In this document: positions 47,172-56,082 of the stretch, one piece after another
How the letters are laid out: every line of letters begins with the position of its first letter
Numbering within the stretch: the first letter of the stretch is position 1
From: Phycisphaerales bacterium
Lineage (GTDB): Bacteria > Planctomycetota > Phycisphaerae > Phycisphaerales > UBA1924
Length of the DNA stretch: 64,000 nucleotides
Assembly (NCBI GenBank): GCA_014379385.1
Contig: JACMLW010000152.1
Coordinates: 1-64,000, forward strand
Direction: 5' to 3'
Program-made: the position numbers and the translations under genes
Notes under the pieces: model-generated
Told to the model about the DNA's origin: nothing
Databases searched by the model: none
Seen by the model: only the letters and a program-made list of their open reading frames with translations

Positions 47172-47540
47172 TTACCGTGGGGGCGTGGTCTCGGCCGGGT
47201 TGGGGGGGCTCTCGCGCAGGGGAGTCGTCTCGGTGCCCCGGTCGAGTGTTGAATCGGTGGTGGAGGGCATGGTGCCCGTCGGCGTCGTGTCCGTCCGCCC
47301 GCCGTTGTTGTTCAGACCGTTGGCGTTGTCGTTCCGGTCCATCGACGGAGTCGTGATGGCGGTCCGGTCATTATCAACACCATCGTCGCTCAGCATGGCA
47401 CCGAGCACCCCGCCGGCGATGCCACCCACGATGAGGCCGATCGCAAGGCCCATGCCAAACTTCTTGTTCGCTTCCTCGACCGTGGTGGTGCGGGCCCCGG
47501 TGGGCTCGCCGCGCAAGTCGGCTCGGATGGCTTCTGACAT
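47172..47540 (-). CDS. small glycine-zipper membrane protein
   Basis: A 122-residue protein with a charged N terminus, one glycine-zipper helix (FGMGLAIGLIVGGIAGGVLG) and a Thr/Asn/Pro-rich, probably disordered tail. AGGGAA precedes ATG 47540, and a perfect TATAAT on the minus strand lies about 65 bp upstream. Probably the first gene of the unit ending with the glycosylase. No family recognised. Confidence 0.65.
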   Translation of the reverse strand: MSEAIRADLRGEPTGARTTTVEEANKKFGMGLAIGLIVGGIAGGVLGAMLSDDGVDNDRTAITTPSMDRNDNANGLNNNGGRTDTTPTGTMPSTTDSTLDRGTETTPLRESPPNPAETTPPR

Positions 47541-47605
47541 TGGATTCCCTTTCGCTGGAGGTGAGAGATCGGATTTGAGGTAAAGCAGTTTCTGTGCTTT
47601 ACAGT

Positions 47606-47611
47606 ATTATA
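47606..47611 (-). promoter_or_regulatory. TATAAT -10 element
   Basis: A perfect TATAAT on the minus strand in an AT-rich pocket (47590-47625) of an otherwise G+C-rich region, 65 bp before the 47540 start. No good -35 hexamer is seen. Confidence 0.45.
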
Positions 47612-47730
47612 AGTATCAGCGCGTCGCCGAGAGATCGACACCCGCAAAGCGCCGTAATACCAGGCCGATAGTGATCGGGCGACCCCACTCAACAGGTGCG
47701 TGCCGAATGCTAGGTGCGACACCATGCCGC

Positions 47731-47931
47731 TTATCCTCGCCTCATGCGACGAACCCACGCGCCGTACTCGAGCACGGAGGCGAGAAGCTCGCGCCGCGAC
47801 TCCGGCAGGCCGCGACCGAAGGCGGTGTGCTGGCGCCATGTCCAGTACGGGCCCTTGAAGCGGAATCGGGTCAGAATGGCCAGTCGCGCGAGCTCGTACA
47901 CCGCGCCGATGAGGTCGAGCACTCGGTTCAT
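47731..47931 (-). CDS. small conserved-looking protein
   Basis: A 66-residue protein, MNRVLDLIGAVYELARLAIL followed by TRFRFKGPYWTWRQHTAFGR and a helical end. The N terminus is an amphipathic or membrane-associated helix. ATG 47931 overlaps the end of the epimerase gene by 4 nt, so it is translationally coupled to it. The aromatic pattern suggests a conserved family, but I cannot name it. Confidence 0.6.
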   Translation of the reverse strand: MNRVLDLIGAVYELARLAILTRFRFKGPYWTWRQHTAFGRGLPESRRELLASVLEYGAWVRRMRRG

Positions 47932-48947
47932 GCGCGCGCCAACGATTCCTTGTACCACGCGATGGTCTCGGCCAAGCCCTCTTCGAATGAGACGACCGGC
48001 TCATACCCCAGCAGCTCGCGGGCCCGCGCGATGTCCGCCTGGGAGTCGCGCACATCCCCCGCCCGCGCCGGCTCGAATCTTGGCTGCAGGATCGCGGGCT
48101 CGGGGCCCGCGCACGCGCGCGTCATCGCCTCGGCCAACTCGCGAACGCTGATCCGTCGCCCAGTGCCGATGTTGGCGACCTCGCCCTTGAGCAGTCGCTG
48201 GCTGCTCCCCGCGAGCAGGTTGGCGAGCACCGCGTTCGTCACGTGCGTGAAGTCGCGGGATTGCCCCCCGTCGCCGTGGATCACAGGCGCTTCCCCTGCC
48301 AGGAGCCGCTTCGCAAAGGCGCTCACCACGGCCGCGTATGCCGAGTCGGCCGACTGGCGCGGCCCGAAGATGTTGAAGTACCGCAGGCTGATGGTTGAAA
48401 GCCCGTAGCTGTGCGCCCACGCCATCATGGCGCCTTCACCCGCGAGCTTGCTGGCCGCGTACGGCGAGATGGGGGTGGGGAACTCGCTCTCGCGCCGGGG
48501 CAGCACCTCGCTCAGGCCGTAGGCGGAGCTGGAGGCCGAGAAGACTACGCGCGAGGCCTTGGCCGCGCGGGCCGCCTCGAGCACGCGCACCGTGCCGGTC
48601 GAGTTCACGGACCACGAACGCTGCGGTTGCTCGATCGAGAGCGGCACGCTGCCCACTGCGGCCAGGTGGAATACGACCTTCACGCCGTCGGTGGCCTCGC
48701 GCATCGCCTCATCATCGAGGATCGAGCCATGGAAGAATCGGACCCGCTCGGGCTCAAGCTCGATCAGGCCCGCCAGGTGCTCGGTGTTCGAGTTTGAGAG
48801 ATCGTCAATCACATTGATGCGAGCGCCGAGCGAGACAAGGGCATCCACCAGGTGGCCGCCGATGAACCCGGCGCCGCCCGTGACGCACACGCCGATACCC
48901 GCGTAACGGGTCCGCAATCGATCAACAATGTGGGCCGGCATACGCAT
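47928..48947 (-). CDS. NAD-dependent nucleotide-sugar epimerase
   Basis: A 339-residue extended SDR enzyme of the UDP-glucose 4-epimerase family. It has the Rossmann motif VTGGAGFIGGHLVDAL, HLAAVGSVP, the catalytic Ser region VVFSASSSAYG and the Tyr-Lys pair in SPYAASKLAGEG, plus RYFNIFGPRQ and NIGTGRRISV. Sequence resembles WbpP/TviC-type and GalE-type enzymes; the exact sugar is uncertain. ATG 48947 (or 48941) follows a TACAAT hexamer at 48957-48962. It likely supplies an activated sugar for envelope polysaccharide. Confidence 0.87.
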   Translation of the reverse strand: MRMPAHIVDRLRTRYAGIGVCVTGGAGFIGGHLVDALVSLGARINVIDDLSNSNTEHLAGLIELEPERVRFFHGSILDDEAMREATDGVKVVFHLAAVGSVPLSIEQPQRSWSVNSTGTVRVLEAARAAKASRVVFSASSSAYGLSEVLPRRESEFPTPISPYAASKLAGEGAMMAWAHSYGLSTISLRYFNIFGPRQSADSAYAAVVSAFAKRLLAGEAPVIHGDGGQSRDFTHVTNAVLANLLAGSSQRLLKGEVANIGTGRRISVRELAEAMTRACAGPEPAILQPRFEPARAGDVRDSQADIARARELLGYEPVVSFEEGLAETIAWYKESLARA

Positions 48948-48956
48948 GGACGCGGG

Positions 48957-48962
48957 ATTGTA
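48957..48962 (-). promoter_or_regulatory. TACAAT -10 element 9 nt before the epimerase start
   Basis: Minus-strand TACAAT, nine bases, ATG 48947. The predicted transcript has a leader of only a few nucleotides and no Shine-Dalgarno. Confidence 0.45.
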
Positions 48963-49057
48963 CGAACCTTACGGCCCGGGAGCGCTCGCTCACAGGGTTG
49001 CAGGCGGGGCGGGACGCACGACGTGGCGGCCCGGTATAGGAGGCGATCGTGGGTCAG

Positions 49058-49645
49058 CTATTTGGGAGGGGTCACCGGCTCGGGCCCGTCCGCGGGCGGC
49101 TTGTTCGGTTCGGGCTGTGGGGGCTGGGCGGCGCGGAAGACCAGTTCGGTCTCCGCGGGGAGTTTCTTCATCGACGTCACATGCCACTTGATGCTCGGCG
49201 TCCACCAGACGCTGAACGTCACCTCCACAATGTCCCCAAGCGCCAAGCCATCAAGGCGTACGCCCGGCCCCAGCGGGAACGGCATCACCATCGCCCCCAT
49301 GCCCACAACCTTCCCCTCGGCATTGGCGAAGGTGTCGATCGCCTCGTGCTTGATGCGGAAATCCGCCCCCGGCTTCACCTGGTCGGGCATCTCGGCGACC
49401 ACACCGCGGACGGTATAGGTAGCCGCCGGATCGCCGGGGCCGACCTCGGTTGCTGGGCTTGAGGCGGCAGCACTCTTCGTCGGAGTGGCTTGGCCGTTGG
49501 CCGCGGCTGGAACAGTTGCCGCTTCTGGCGCGGGAGCCTGCTGGGGAGTGGAAGGGGCCGGTTTACGTTCCTCGCACGCCGCCATCGCGAGGGCCGCCGC
49601 GAGCACCCACCAAGGAAGAAGGGAGCGGGGGGATCGCCTTGTCAT
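49058..49645 (-). CDS. lipoprotein with a CusF-like copper-binding domain
   Basis: A 195-residue predicted lipoprotein (LAMAACEER gives the lipidated Cys). A Pro/Ala-rich linker of about 50 residues leads to a small beta-barrel: TYTVRGVVAEMPDQ, DFRIKHEAIDTFAN, GMGAMVMPFPLGPGVRLDGL and LGDIVEVTFSVWW. The 'H-E-A-I ... M..M.MPF' arrangement is that of copper-binding CusF-like domains associated with copper efflux. No efflux pump lies nearby. The start at ATG 49645 is supported by a TACCAT hexamer 5 nt upstream. Confidence 0.72.
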   Translation of the reverse strand: MTRRSPRSLLPWWVLAAALAMAACEERKPAPSTPQQAPAPEAATVPAAANGQATPTKSAAASSPATEVGPGDPAATYTVRGVVAEMPDQVKPGADFRIKHEAIDTFANAEGKVVGMGAMVMPFPLGPGVRLDGLALGDIVEVTFSVWWTPSIKWHVTSMKKLPAETELVFRAAQPPQPEPNKPPADGPEPVTPPK

Positions 49646-49650
49646 GCGTA

Positions 49651-49656
49651 ATGGTA
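49651..49656 (-). promoter_or_regulatory. TACCAT -10 element 5 nt before the copper-lipoprotein start
   Basis: Minus-strand TACCAT, five bases, ATG 49645. It is back-to-back with the threonine aldolase promoter within 47 bp. Confidence 0.45.
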
Positions 49657-49691
49657 CGACGCGAACCCGGCCGCCTCGGCGATTCCTCAGG

Positions 49692-49697
49692 TATCCT
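49692..49697 (+). promoter_or_regulatory. TATCCT -10 element 6 nt before the threonine aldolase start
   Basis: TATCCT, six bases, ATG 49704, with no Shine-Dalgarno. Predicted leaderless promoter. Confidence 0.5.
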
Positions 49698-49703
49698 CTT
49701 GGC

Positions 49704-50765
49704 ATGTCCCCCACCGACCTTCGCTCCGACACCGTGACCCGTCCAACCAAGGCCATGCTCGCCGCGATGGCCGCCGCCCCGGTTGGTGACGATGTGCTCG
49801 GCGACGATCCGACCGTGATCGCGCTGCAGGAGCGGGTCGCGAGCATTATGGGAAAGCAGGCGGCCTGCTTCGTGCCATCGGGCACGATGGCGAACCAGAC
49901 TGCGATCCGGGCGCACACCGAGCACGGCGACGAGGTCATCGCGCACAAGGATTCGCACATCATCCATTATGAGACGGGTGCGCCCGCGGCGCTCTCGGGA
50001 TGCATGATCCGGCCGCTCGATGGTCCCTGTGGCCTGTTCGATGAACAGGACATCGAGCCGGTTATCCGGCCCGAGTCATCGCACTTCCCCCGCTCGCGAC
50101 TGCTCATCATCGAGAACACCCACAATCGCGGCGGCGGCGCCGTGTGGCCGATCGAGCAGGTCGCTCGCGTGACCTCACGCGCCCGCAAGCACGGGCTCCG
50201 CCTCCACCTGGATGGTGCCCGCATCTGGAACGCCTGCACCGCCACTGGTCTGAAGCCCGCCGATTATGCCAGGCACTTCGACACGGTCTCGTGCTGCTTT
50301 TCCAAGGGCCTCGGTGCCCCGTGCGGGTCGGCGGTGGCCGGGGACCGCGAGATCATCGCGCGGATCCTCCGCTTCCGCAAGATGTTCGGTGGCGCCATGC
50401 GTCAGGCGGGCCTCCTCGCGGGGGCGGCTCTGCACGCCCTCGACTATCACGTCGATCGTCTCGCCGACGACCACGAGCGAGCGCGGGCGCTCGCCGACGG
50501 GCTGGCCGAGATTCCCGGCATCACGATCCCGCTCCCAGTGCAAACCAACATGGTCTTCTTTGACCTCGGCCCCGCGCTCGGCGGCGCCGCCGACTTCTGC
50601 GCCAAGCTCAAGACCCATTCCGTGCTCGCACTCCCCACCTCGTCCCAGCGGGTCCGCATGGTCACGCACCTGGACATCTCGGGCGAGCAGATCGGCGGGG
50701 CTGTCGAGGCCGTCGCCCAGGTCGCCGGCGCGCAGCCCACCGCGGTTCACGGCGCCGTTCGCTAA
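49704..50765 (+). CDS. ltaE: low-specificity L-threonine aldolase
   Basis: A PLP enzyme cleaving L-threonine or allo-threonine to glycine and acetaldehyde. The 353-residue product begins with the family block DLRSDTVTRPTKAMLAAM and GDDVLGDDPTVIALQE. It continues with FVPSGTMANQTAI, the Asp that holds the pyridine ring in LHLDGARIWNA, and the PLP lysine in SCCFSKGLGAPCGS. The C-terminal domain is complete. Start fixed by conservation and by the TATCCT hexamer. The downstream permease begins 18 bp later, probably in the same transcript. Confidence 0.93.
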   Translation: MSPTDLRSDTVTRPTKAMLAAMAAAPVGDDVLGDDPTVIALQERVASIMGKQAACFVPSGTMANQTAIRAHTEHGDEVIAHKDSHIIHYETGAPAALSGCMIRPLDGPCGLFDEQDIEPVIRPESSHFPRSRLLIIENTHNRGGGAVWPIEQVARVTSRARKHGLRLHLDGARIWNACTATGLKPADYARHFDTVSCCFSKGLGAPCGSAVAGDREIIARILRFRKMFGGAMRQAGLLAGAALHALDYHVDRLADDHERARALADGLAEIPGITIPLPVQTNMVFFDLGPALGGAADFCAKLKTHSVLALPTSSQRVRMVTHLDISGEQIGGAVEAVAQVAGAQPTAVHGAVR

Positions 50766-50783
50766 AGGAAGCGAAGCCGCCCC

Positions 50784-52337
50784 GTGCATGTGCTGAGCAA
50801 CACCCTGTTATTCCCCGCACTGATCGCCCTGCTGGCGACTGTGCTGGCGATCCCAGCCGCGTGGGCGATCAGGTCTGCCGGGGGAAGCAGTGGGGTGATC
50901 GCAGGGGGCGGCAGGGGGGTTGGGCCGACGTGGAGCCTCTGGTTCACGCTCGTCGCATCGCCGCTGCTGCTCCCGAACTATCTCGCGTACGCGGGGTGGG
51001 GGTTGTTGCGGGCGCCGCGCACCCCCCTCGGCGACTGGCTAGCGCATCAGCCCGAATGGACGATCGTCGCTTTCAACAAGGCCCTCGCCGTGGCGGGCCT
51101 TTCGCTGTGGGCGTGGCCCATCGCTGCAATGGCGCTGGCTCCGGGCGTTTCGCGCCTCTCGCAGGATGTGCTTGATTCGCTCGCTCTCGATTCGGTCTCT
51201 CGCCCGGCGCGCTCGCTCGGGCTGGTTCGTCTCATCACGCGCCCGCTCACTTTCGCATTCGGCTGTGTCTTTCTCGTGATGCTTGGCTCGGTGGTGCCAC
51301 TGCACCTGGCGCAGATCGAGACCGCGGCGACCGATTCGTGGCGGCGTTTGAGCCTTAGCGCGGGCATGGGCCCTGCCCTCGCCGCCGCGTGGCCGGTGCT
51401 GCTGGTTGCTTGCGGGGCGGCGCTGCTGATCACGCGGACGATCGTGCGCGAGCGCTCTATTGACGAGCCGGACGCGGGCGTCCCGGCCCGATCGGCGCGC
51501 GCGGCGCCGATCCTCGCCGCCGCCATCTGGGCGCTCTCGATCCCGGCGCCCCTCGCCTTATTCCTGTATTACGTCCGGCCACCAGGCTCCGCGGTCGGCT
51601 GGCTCGAAGCTCTCCGGCAGCAATCGCACGCCTTCTGGCGCGACAGCGGGGGCGCCGTCGTGCAGAGCCTTGCCATCGCGGGCTCTGTGGGTGCGCTGGC
51701 GGCGGTGGTCGCGTTCGGCACGTGGGCCGCGTGTTCACTCGGCGATCAAGGGCCGGCGGCGCGGCTCGCCCGCGGCGCGGCCACGCTCCTGACGCTCGTG
51801 CTTTTCTTTGTGGGTCTCTCACCAGGCGTGCTCCTCGGCGCGGCGCTGGCGCACCTGACGACGCGAGCCCCGCTCTGGCTCGCTGATAGCTCGGCGCCGC
51901 TGATCGCAGCGCACCTGCTCAGGTTCGGATTCGTGGCCGCGCTGCTCGGCGCGCTCGCCGCCGTTCTTGAACCGCGCGCCCAGCGTGATCTGCGCCGTCT
52001 CGATCGCGCCACCGGCTTGCGCGGTTGGGTAACCGCCGCCATGCTCCCGCGACTGCCCCTCGTGGGCGCGGGGGCGATCGTTGTGGCACTGCTCAGCTTC
52101 CACGAGATCGAATCGACGATCTTCCTCCTGAACCCCGGCGCCCAGAGCCTCTCTCAGCAGCTCCTCGAGCAGCTCCACTTCGCCCGCGACCAGCGGCTCG
52201 CCGCCGCCGCGGCAAATCTGCTGGTTATCGGTTTGGCGCTCTCGATGCTCGCCGCAGTCCTGCTGGCACGCTCGTTCAGGCCCGGGGCGCCGCCTTCGAT
52301 CGGGCGCGGCTCCGCTATCCCTGACCAGAAGCAATAG
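50784..52337 (+). CDS. binding-protein-dependent ABC transporter permease
   Basis: A 517-residue membrane protein with about 12 hydrophobic helices in two halves, the layout of fused iron(III)- or thiamine-type permeases (FbpB/ThiP). The coupling-helix region of the first half is DSLALDSVSRPARSLGLVRL; the second half has RRLDRATGLRGWVTAAMLPR. The substrate is not evident and neither ATPase nor binding-protein gene is adjacent. GTG 50784 is the likely start, with AAAGGAAG upstream; GTG 50790 is possible. Confidence 0.75.
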   Translation: MHVLSNTLLFPALIALLATVLAIPAAWAIRSAGGSSGVIAGGGRGVGPTWSLWFTLVASPLLLPNYLAYAGWGLLRAPRTPLGDWLAHQPEWTIVAFNKALAVAGLSLWAWPIAAMALAPGVSRLSQDVLDSLALDSVSRPARSLGLVRLITRPLTFAFGCVFLVMLGSVVPLHLAQIETAATDSWRRLSLSAGMGPALAAAWPVLLVACGAALLITRTIVRERSIDEPDAGVPARSARAAPILAAAIWALSIPAPLALFLYYVRPPGSAVGWLEALRQQSHAFWRDSGGAVVQSLAIAGSVGALAAVVAFGTWAACSLGDQGPAARLARGAATLLTLVLFFVGLSPGVLLGAALAHLTTRAPLWLADSSAPLIAAHLLRFGFVAALLGALAAVLEPRAQRDLRRLDRATGLRGWVTAAMLPRLPLVGAGAIVVALLSFHEIESTIFLLNPGAQSLSQQLLEQLHFARDQRLAAAAANLLVIGLALSMLAAVLLARSFRPGAPPSIGRGSAIPDQKQ

Positions 52338-52415
52338 GCGCCCGAACGATCCGGCGCCTCGCCGCGGTAAACTCTGCGTGCCTCCCACTACGCCCGTTCC
52401 TCGCGAGCACCAATC

Positions 52416-54806
52416 ATGCCCAGCCCCACCTCTGCGCCAACCGGCTCCTCATCCGGCAACATCGAGTCGATTCTCAACGAATCGCGCCTGTTCCAGCCCC
52501 CCACCGCGGCATCGCTGGGGCTCAAGTCCTGGCTCGTTGAATCAATCGATGAGTATCGGCACCTTCACGCGCAATCGCTCGCCGATCCCGACGCCTTCTG
52601 GGCCGAGCAGGCACGCGGCCTGCACTGGTTCCAGCCGTGGAGCAAGGTCTCGTCATGGAACCCTCCCGACGCTAAGTGGTTCATCGGCGGTAAGACCAAC
52701 GTGGCGTACAACTGTTTGGATCGGCAGGTGCAGGCGGGCTTCGGTGATTCCCCCGCGATCATCTGGGAGGGCGAGCCGCACGGGCCGGGCGGGCCGGAGG
52801 TCCGCAAGCTCACGTACGCCGACCTTCTGCGCGAATCGAGCAAACTGGCGAACGCGCTCAAGGGCCTTGGCGTCAAACGCGGCGATGTCGTCACGATCTA
52901 CATGGGCATGGTCCCCGAGCTTCCGATCGCGATGCTCGCGTGTGCCCGCATCGGCGCGCCCCACAGCGTGATCTTCGGCGGGTTCAGCGCGCAGGCCATC
53001 GCGGATCGGGTCGTGGATGCATCGAGCCGCGTCATCATCACCTGCGACGGCGCCTGGCGCCGCGGCAAGGTTGTCCCGCTCAAAGAGAACGTTGACGCGG
53101 CGGTCAACCAGCTCGAGCGGTCGGGCTACCTCGGCGGAGCGGGCGGCTCCGCGATTGACCATGTGCTGGTGCTCAAGCGCTGTGGCAACCGGGTTGCCTG
53201 GCATCCGAAGCGCGACCACTGGTGGCACGAGCGAGTGGACGGGCAGACCGACACATGCCCCGCGGAGCACATGGACGCGGAAGACATGCTCTTCCTGCTC
53301 TACACCTCGGGCTCCACGGGAAAGCCGAAGGGCATCGTGCATACCACGGGTGGCTACATGGTGTACGCGGCCACCACAGCCAAGTACGTCTTTAACCTGC
53401 ACAATCCCACGCTCGAAACGGAGTTGAAGCCCGTTCGAGGCTCCACGTCGCCCTCTTCGTCTTCCCTCAGCCCTCACCCCATATCCCTCGCCCCTCTCTA
53501 CTGGTGTACGGCCGATCTCGGCTGGGTTACCGGCCATTCGTACATTCTCTACGGCATCCTGCCCAACCGCGTGCCCTCCCTGGTGTACGAGGGCGCGCCC
53601 AACTTCCCCGCGGAGGACCGCTTCTGGGAGATCATCGCCCGCCACAAGATCACGCATTTCTATACCGCACCCACCGCCATCCGGGCCTTCATGAAGTGGG
53701 GCGATGAGCACCCCCGGAAGCACGACCTCTCCAGCCTGAAGGTGCTCGGCACCGTCGGCGAGCCGATCAACCCCGAGGCCTGGATGTGGTACAGCACAAT
53801 GATTGGTGGCGGCACGCCCACGCAGGCCCGCTGCCCGATCGTTGACACCTGGTGGCAGACGGAAACCGGCGGCCACATGATCACGCCCTTGCCGGGCGCC
53901 ATCCCCACCAAGCCCGGCTCATGCACGCTTCCATTTTTCGGTATCGACGCCGCGATCGTGGCCGACGACGGTCGCGAGTGCCCGCCCAACGTCGGCGGGC
54001 TGCTCGTCATCCGCCGGCCCTGGCCCGGGATGACCCGCGGCGTGCATGGCGACCGCCAGCGCTTCATCGACACCTACTTCTCGCGCGTGATGCCAGGTGG
54101 TGCTTCCGGCACGGGTGCCCCGCCTCTGAGTCGGGGTGGGACAGGTATCCCGCCCTTGAACTCAATGAACTTCGATCCGATCACGCCGCTCGCCGCGGCC
54201 ACGCCTTTCCACACGACCGGTGAAGTCAGGCTTCCGGAAACCGTGGATGACACAGACGGTGGCACGGGCAACCTGCCTGTCTCCGAATCGGTCGGTGACT
54301 CCGACGTACTTCTTGTGAATCCAAACCCCATCTCCCCCTACTACTTCACCGGTGATGGCGCGCGCCGCGACGCCGATGGGTACTTCTGGATCATGGGGCG
54401 AGTCGACGACGTCATCAACGTCGCCGGCCACCGCCTCGGCACGATGGAAATCGAGTCGGCCCTCGTCTCGCACCCCGCCGTCGCCGAGGCCGCCGTCGTC
54501 GGCATGCCGCACGACCTCAAGGGCACGGGCATCGCGGCGTTTGTGACGCTCCGTCCGGCCTACGCCGCGGGCGATGTGGAGAGCTTCAAGAGGACGCTCG
54601 CCGAGCACGTCGCAAAAGAGATCGGCGCGATCGCCCGCCCCGATACGATCCGCTTCACCGAGGCGCTCCCCAAGACGCGCTCGGGCAAGATCATGCGGCG
54701 GCTGCTGAGGGATATCGCCGCGGGCGTGGTGCAGACCAAGCAGGACACCACAACGCTCGAGGACTTCTCGATCCTCGCGAAGCTGCAGGAATCACAGGAG
54801 GGCTGA
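52416..54806 (+). CDS. acs: acetyl-CoA synthetase with repeat-encoded inserts
   Basis: AMP-forming acetate-CoA ligase, 796 residues against about 650 usual for the family. All key elements are present: IMSI-like N-terminal cap ([18 protein letters not shown]), P-loop [38 protein letters not shown], the hinge [20 protein letters not shown], and the acetylatable Lys in [17 protein letters not shown]. The extra length comes from a Ser/Pro insert near 53430-53490 and one of about 80 residues at 54090-54335, the latter carrying three copies of a 22-bp repeat. Both sit in surface-loop positions and keep frame. Start at ATG 52416. Confidence 0.93.
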   Translation: MPSPTSAPTGSSSGNIESILNESRLFQPPTAASLGLKSWLVESIDEYRHLHAQSLADPDAFWAEQARGLHWFQPWSKVSSWNPPDAKWFIGGKTNVAYNCLDRQVQAGFGDSPAIIWEGEPHGPGGPEVRKLTYADLLRESSKLANALKGLGVKRGDVVTIYMGMVPELPIAMLACARIGAPHSVIFGGFSAQAIADRVVDASSRVIITCDGAWRRGKVVPLKENVDAAVNQLERSGYLGGAGGSAIDHVLVLKRCGNRVAWHPKRDHWWHERVDGQTDTCPAEHMDAEDMLFLLYTSGSTGKPKGIVHTTGGYMVYAATTAKYVFNLHNPTLETELKPVRGSTSPSSSSLSPHPISLAPLYWCTADLGWVTGHSYILYGILPNRVPSLVYEGAPNFPAEDRFWEIIARHKITHFYTAPTAIRAFMKWGDEHPRKHDLSSLKVLGTVGEPINPEAWMWYSTMIGGGTPTQARCPIVDTWWQTETGGHMITPLPGAIPTKPGSCTLPFFGIDAAIVADDGRECPPNVGGLLVIRRPWPGMTRGVHGDRQRFIDTYFSRVMPGGASGTGAPPLSRGGTGIPPLNSMNFDPITPLAAATPFHTTGEVRLPETVDDTDGGTGNLPVSESVGDSDVLLVNPNPISPYYFTGDGARRDADGYFWIMGRVDDVINVAGHRLGTMEIESALVSHPAVAEAAVVGMPHDLKGTGIAAFVTLRPAYAAGDVESFKRTLAEHVAKEIGAIARPDTIRFTEALPKTRSGKIMRRLLRDIAAGVVQTKQDTTTLEDFSILAKLQESQEG
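54108..54282. repeat. three copies of a 22-bp repeat inside acs
   Basis: Copies at 54108-54129, 54138-54159 and 54261-54282 align as GGCACGGGTGCCCCGCCTCTGA, with variants GGGACAGGTATCCCGCCC... and GGCACGGGCAACCTGCCT... Distances of 30 and 123 bp keep all three in the same codon frame, giving GTGAPPL, GTGIPPL and GTGNLPV. Confidence 0.8.
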
Positions 54807-54919
54807 GGCTGCCGGCACAGTCACCGATCCAAGCGCAGTCGCCCCGTCCCGGTTGCACAGGCGTACCGCCGGTGCGGAGAGAGAGAGAGAGCGCCAAGCA
54901 GACCAACTCTCTGAAAGAT

Positions 54920-55570
54920 TCAGTTGTTTCCGCCACGCCCGCGCCCGCACTCCGGGCACGGGTTCCCCGCGGGCAGCCCCGACAGTTGGTACCCGCACGA
55001 AGCGCAGCACCGGATCCGCGAGCGCCGGCGATCTCGAAAGCACAGCGCCGCCGCCGCGCCCCCCGCAAGCCCCACGAGCAGCGAGGGCATCCAGTACGGG
55101 ACATCAAGCTCCACATCGTCGCTCTTCCCGTACCCCAGTCGCGAGAGGGTCAGCCCGCCGAACCCCCACTGCGGCCGAGGCGCAACCGAGTACAGCACCA
55201 TCCCAATGCGCGAATACGTGGAAGCAAACTCGATGCCGGTCGCCGCCGCCGCGGCCCGCTCCCGCGCCGCCGCCTCGTCCTTCCAGGTTTCATAGCGAGA
55301 GTTCCGGCGATACAGCACCATGCCATCCGTGTGCCCCAGCGAACGCGTGACCTGGTAGTGCCGCCACGGGAGCAATCCAAGATCATCGAGGTCGTCGCCC
55401 CGCCCGATGTGCCCGGTGTCCAGCACCACCTGGTCGGTCGTCCAATAGCTGCGTATCCAACCGAACGCCACGACCCCGAGCAGCGCCGCGCACGCCGCGG
55501 CCATCATGAGCCGTCGCCGCTGCTTCCGCCGGAGCTTGTTCGCGAGCGTTCGGCGCCGGCTCATGGTCAT
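54920..55570 (-). CDS. membrane protein with C-terminal zinc ribbon
   Basis: A 216-residue protein. A basic N terminus and transmembrane helix (LMMAAACAALLGVVAFGWI) precede an extracytoplasmic domain of about 110 residues. A second helix (MPSLLVGLAGGAAAALCF) and a cytoplasmic zinc ribbon follow: CCASCGYQLSGLP with NPCPECGRG. This architecture recurs in planctomycete genomes with unknown function. The ATG at 55570 (or 55564) lies within the end of the neighbouring related gene. Confidence 0.75.
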   Translation of the reverse strand: MTMSRRRTLANKLRRKQRRRLMMAAACAALLGVVAFGWIRSYWTTDQVVLDTGHIGRGDDLDDLGLLPWRHYQVTRSLGHTDGMVLYRRNSRYETWKDEAAARERAAAAATGIEFASTYSRIGMVLYSVAPRPQWGFGGLTLSRLGYGKSDDVELDVPYWMPSLLVGLAGGAAAALCFRDRRRSRIRCCASCGYQLSGLPAGNPCPECGRGRGGNN

Positions 55571-55976
55571 TCCGTTGTGGTCGTACCCTCGTGGCTAGAC
55601 CGGACAACTGTTTTCCCTGGTCGCACTCAGGGCAGACGATTCCAAGGCCCGTCATGTCATACCGGCACTGGCGGCACTGGGCGCCGCACACACGTCGTCG
55701 CCATGCCGAATACCGAAGCCAACCGGACGTGGTCGCACACAGCAGCACCGGAAGCACAATGGGAAACTTGAAGCCAACTTCGCCCGGTTGCGTCTGATCC
55801 TCCGCTCGCGAGTGAACTGGATTTGCCCACATGCATTCAATGGCGTCGCTGCACCAGAGCGAGCGGAACCAGATCAACATTGTGGCAAGCAGCGCGATCC
55901 AATAGGTAGTTTCAACAATGAGTCGGCGCTGTTGCTTTCGCTTGATTCGTTGTGTGGGCGAGTGACTGCGGGGCAT
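55383..55976 (-). CDS. second zinc-ribbon membrane protein, with run-on C terminus
   Basis: A 197-residue frame. The part up to residue about 120 parallels the previous gene: basic start, helix TYWIALLATMLIWFRSLW, extracytoplasmic loop, helix PIVLPVLLCATTSGW, and a zinc ribbon CRQCRYDMTGLGIVCPECD. After the ribbon the frame runs on for about 75 Arg/Ala/Gly-rich residues that overlap the downstream gene by 188 nt in another frame. This suggests the original stop was lost, or a frameshift; the last 75 residues are probably not original. Confidence 0.6.
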   Translation of the reverse strand: MPRSHSPTQRIKRKQQRRLIVETTYWIALLATMLIWFRSLWCSDAIECMWANPVHSRAEDQTQPGEVGFKFPIVLPVLLCATTSGWLRYSAWRRRVCGAQCRQCRYDMTGLGIVCPECDQGKQLSGLATRVRPQRNDHEPAPNAREQAPAEAAATAHDGRGVRGAARGRGVRLDTQLLDDRPGGAGHRAHRAGRRPR

Positions 55977-56082
55977 GAGTGTTCATCTCATCGAGCTACG
56001 ACTTTGGGACATCGCGGCGATGGTTCATACCCCCATGCTCGGGGAACAGTATCGCCAAGGCACGCGGTCCGCACCCTCGTCG

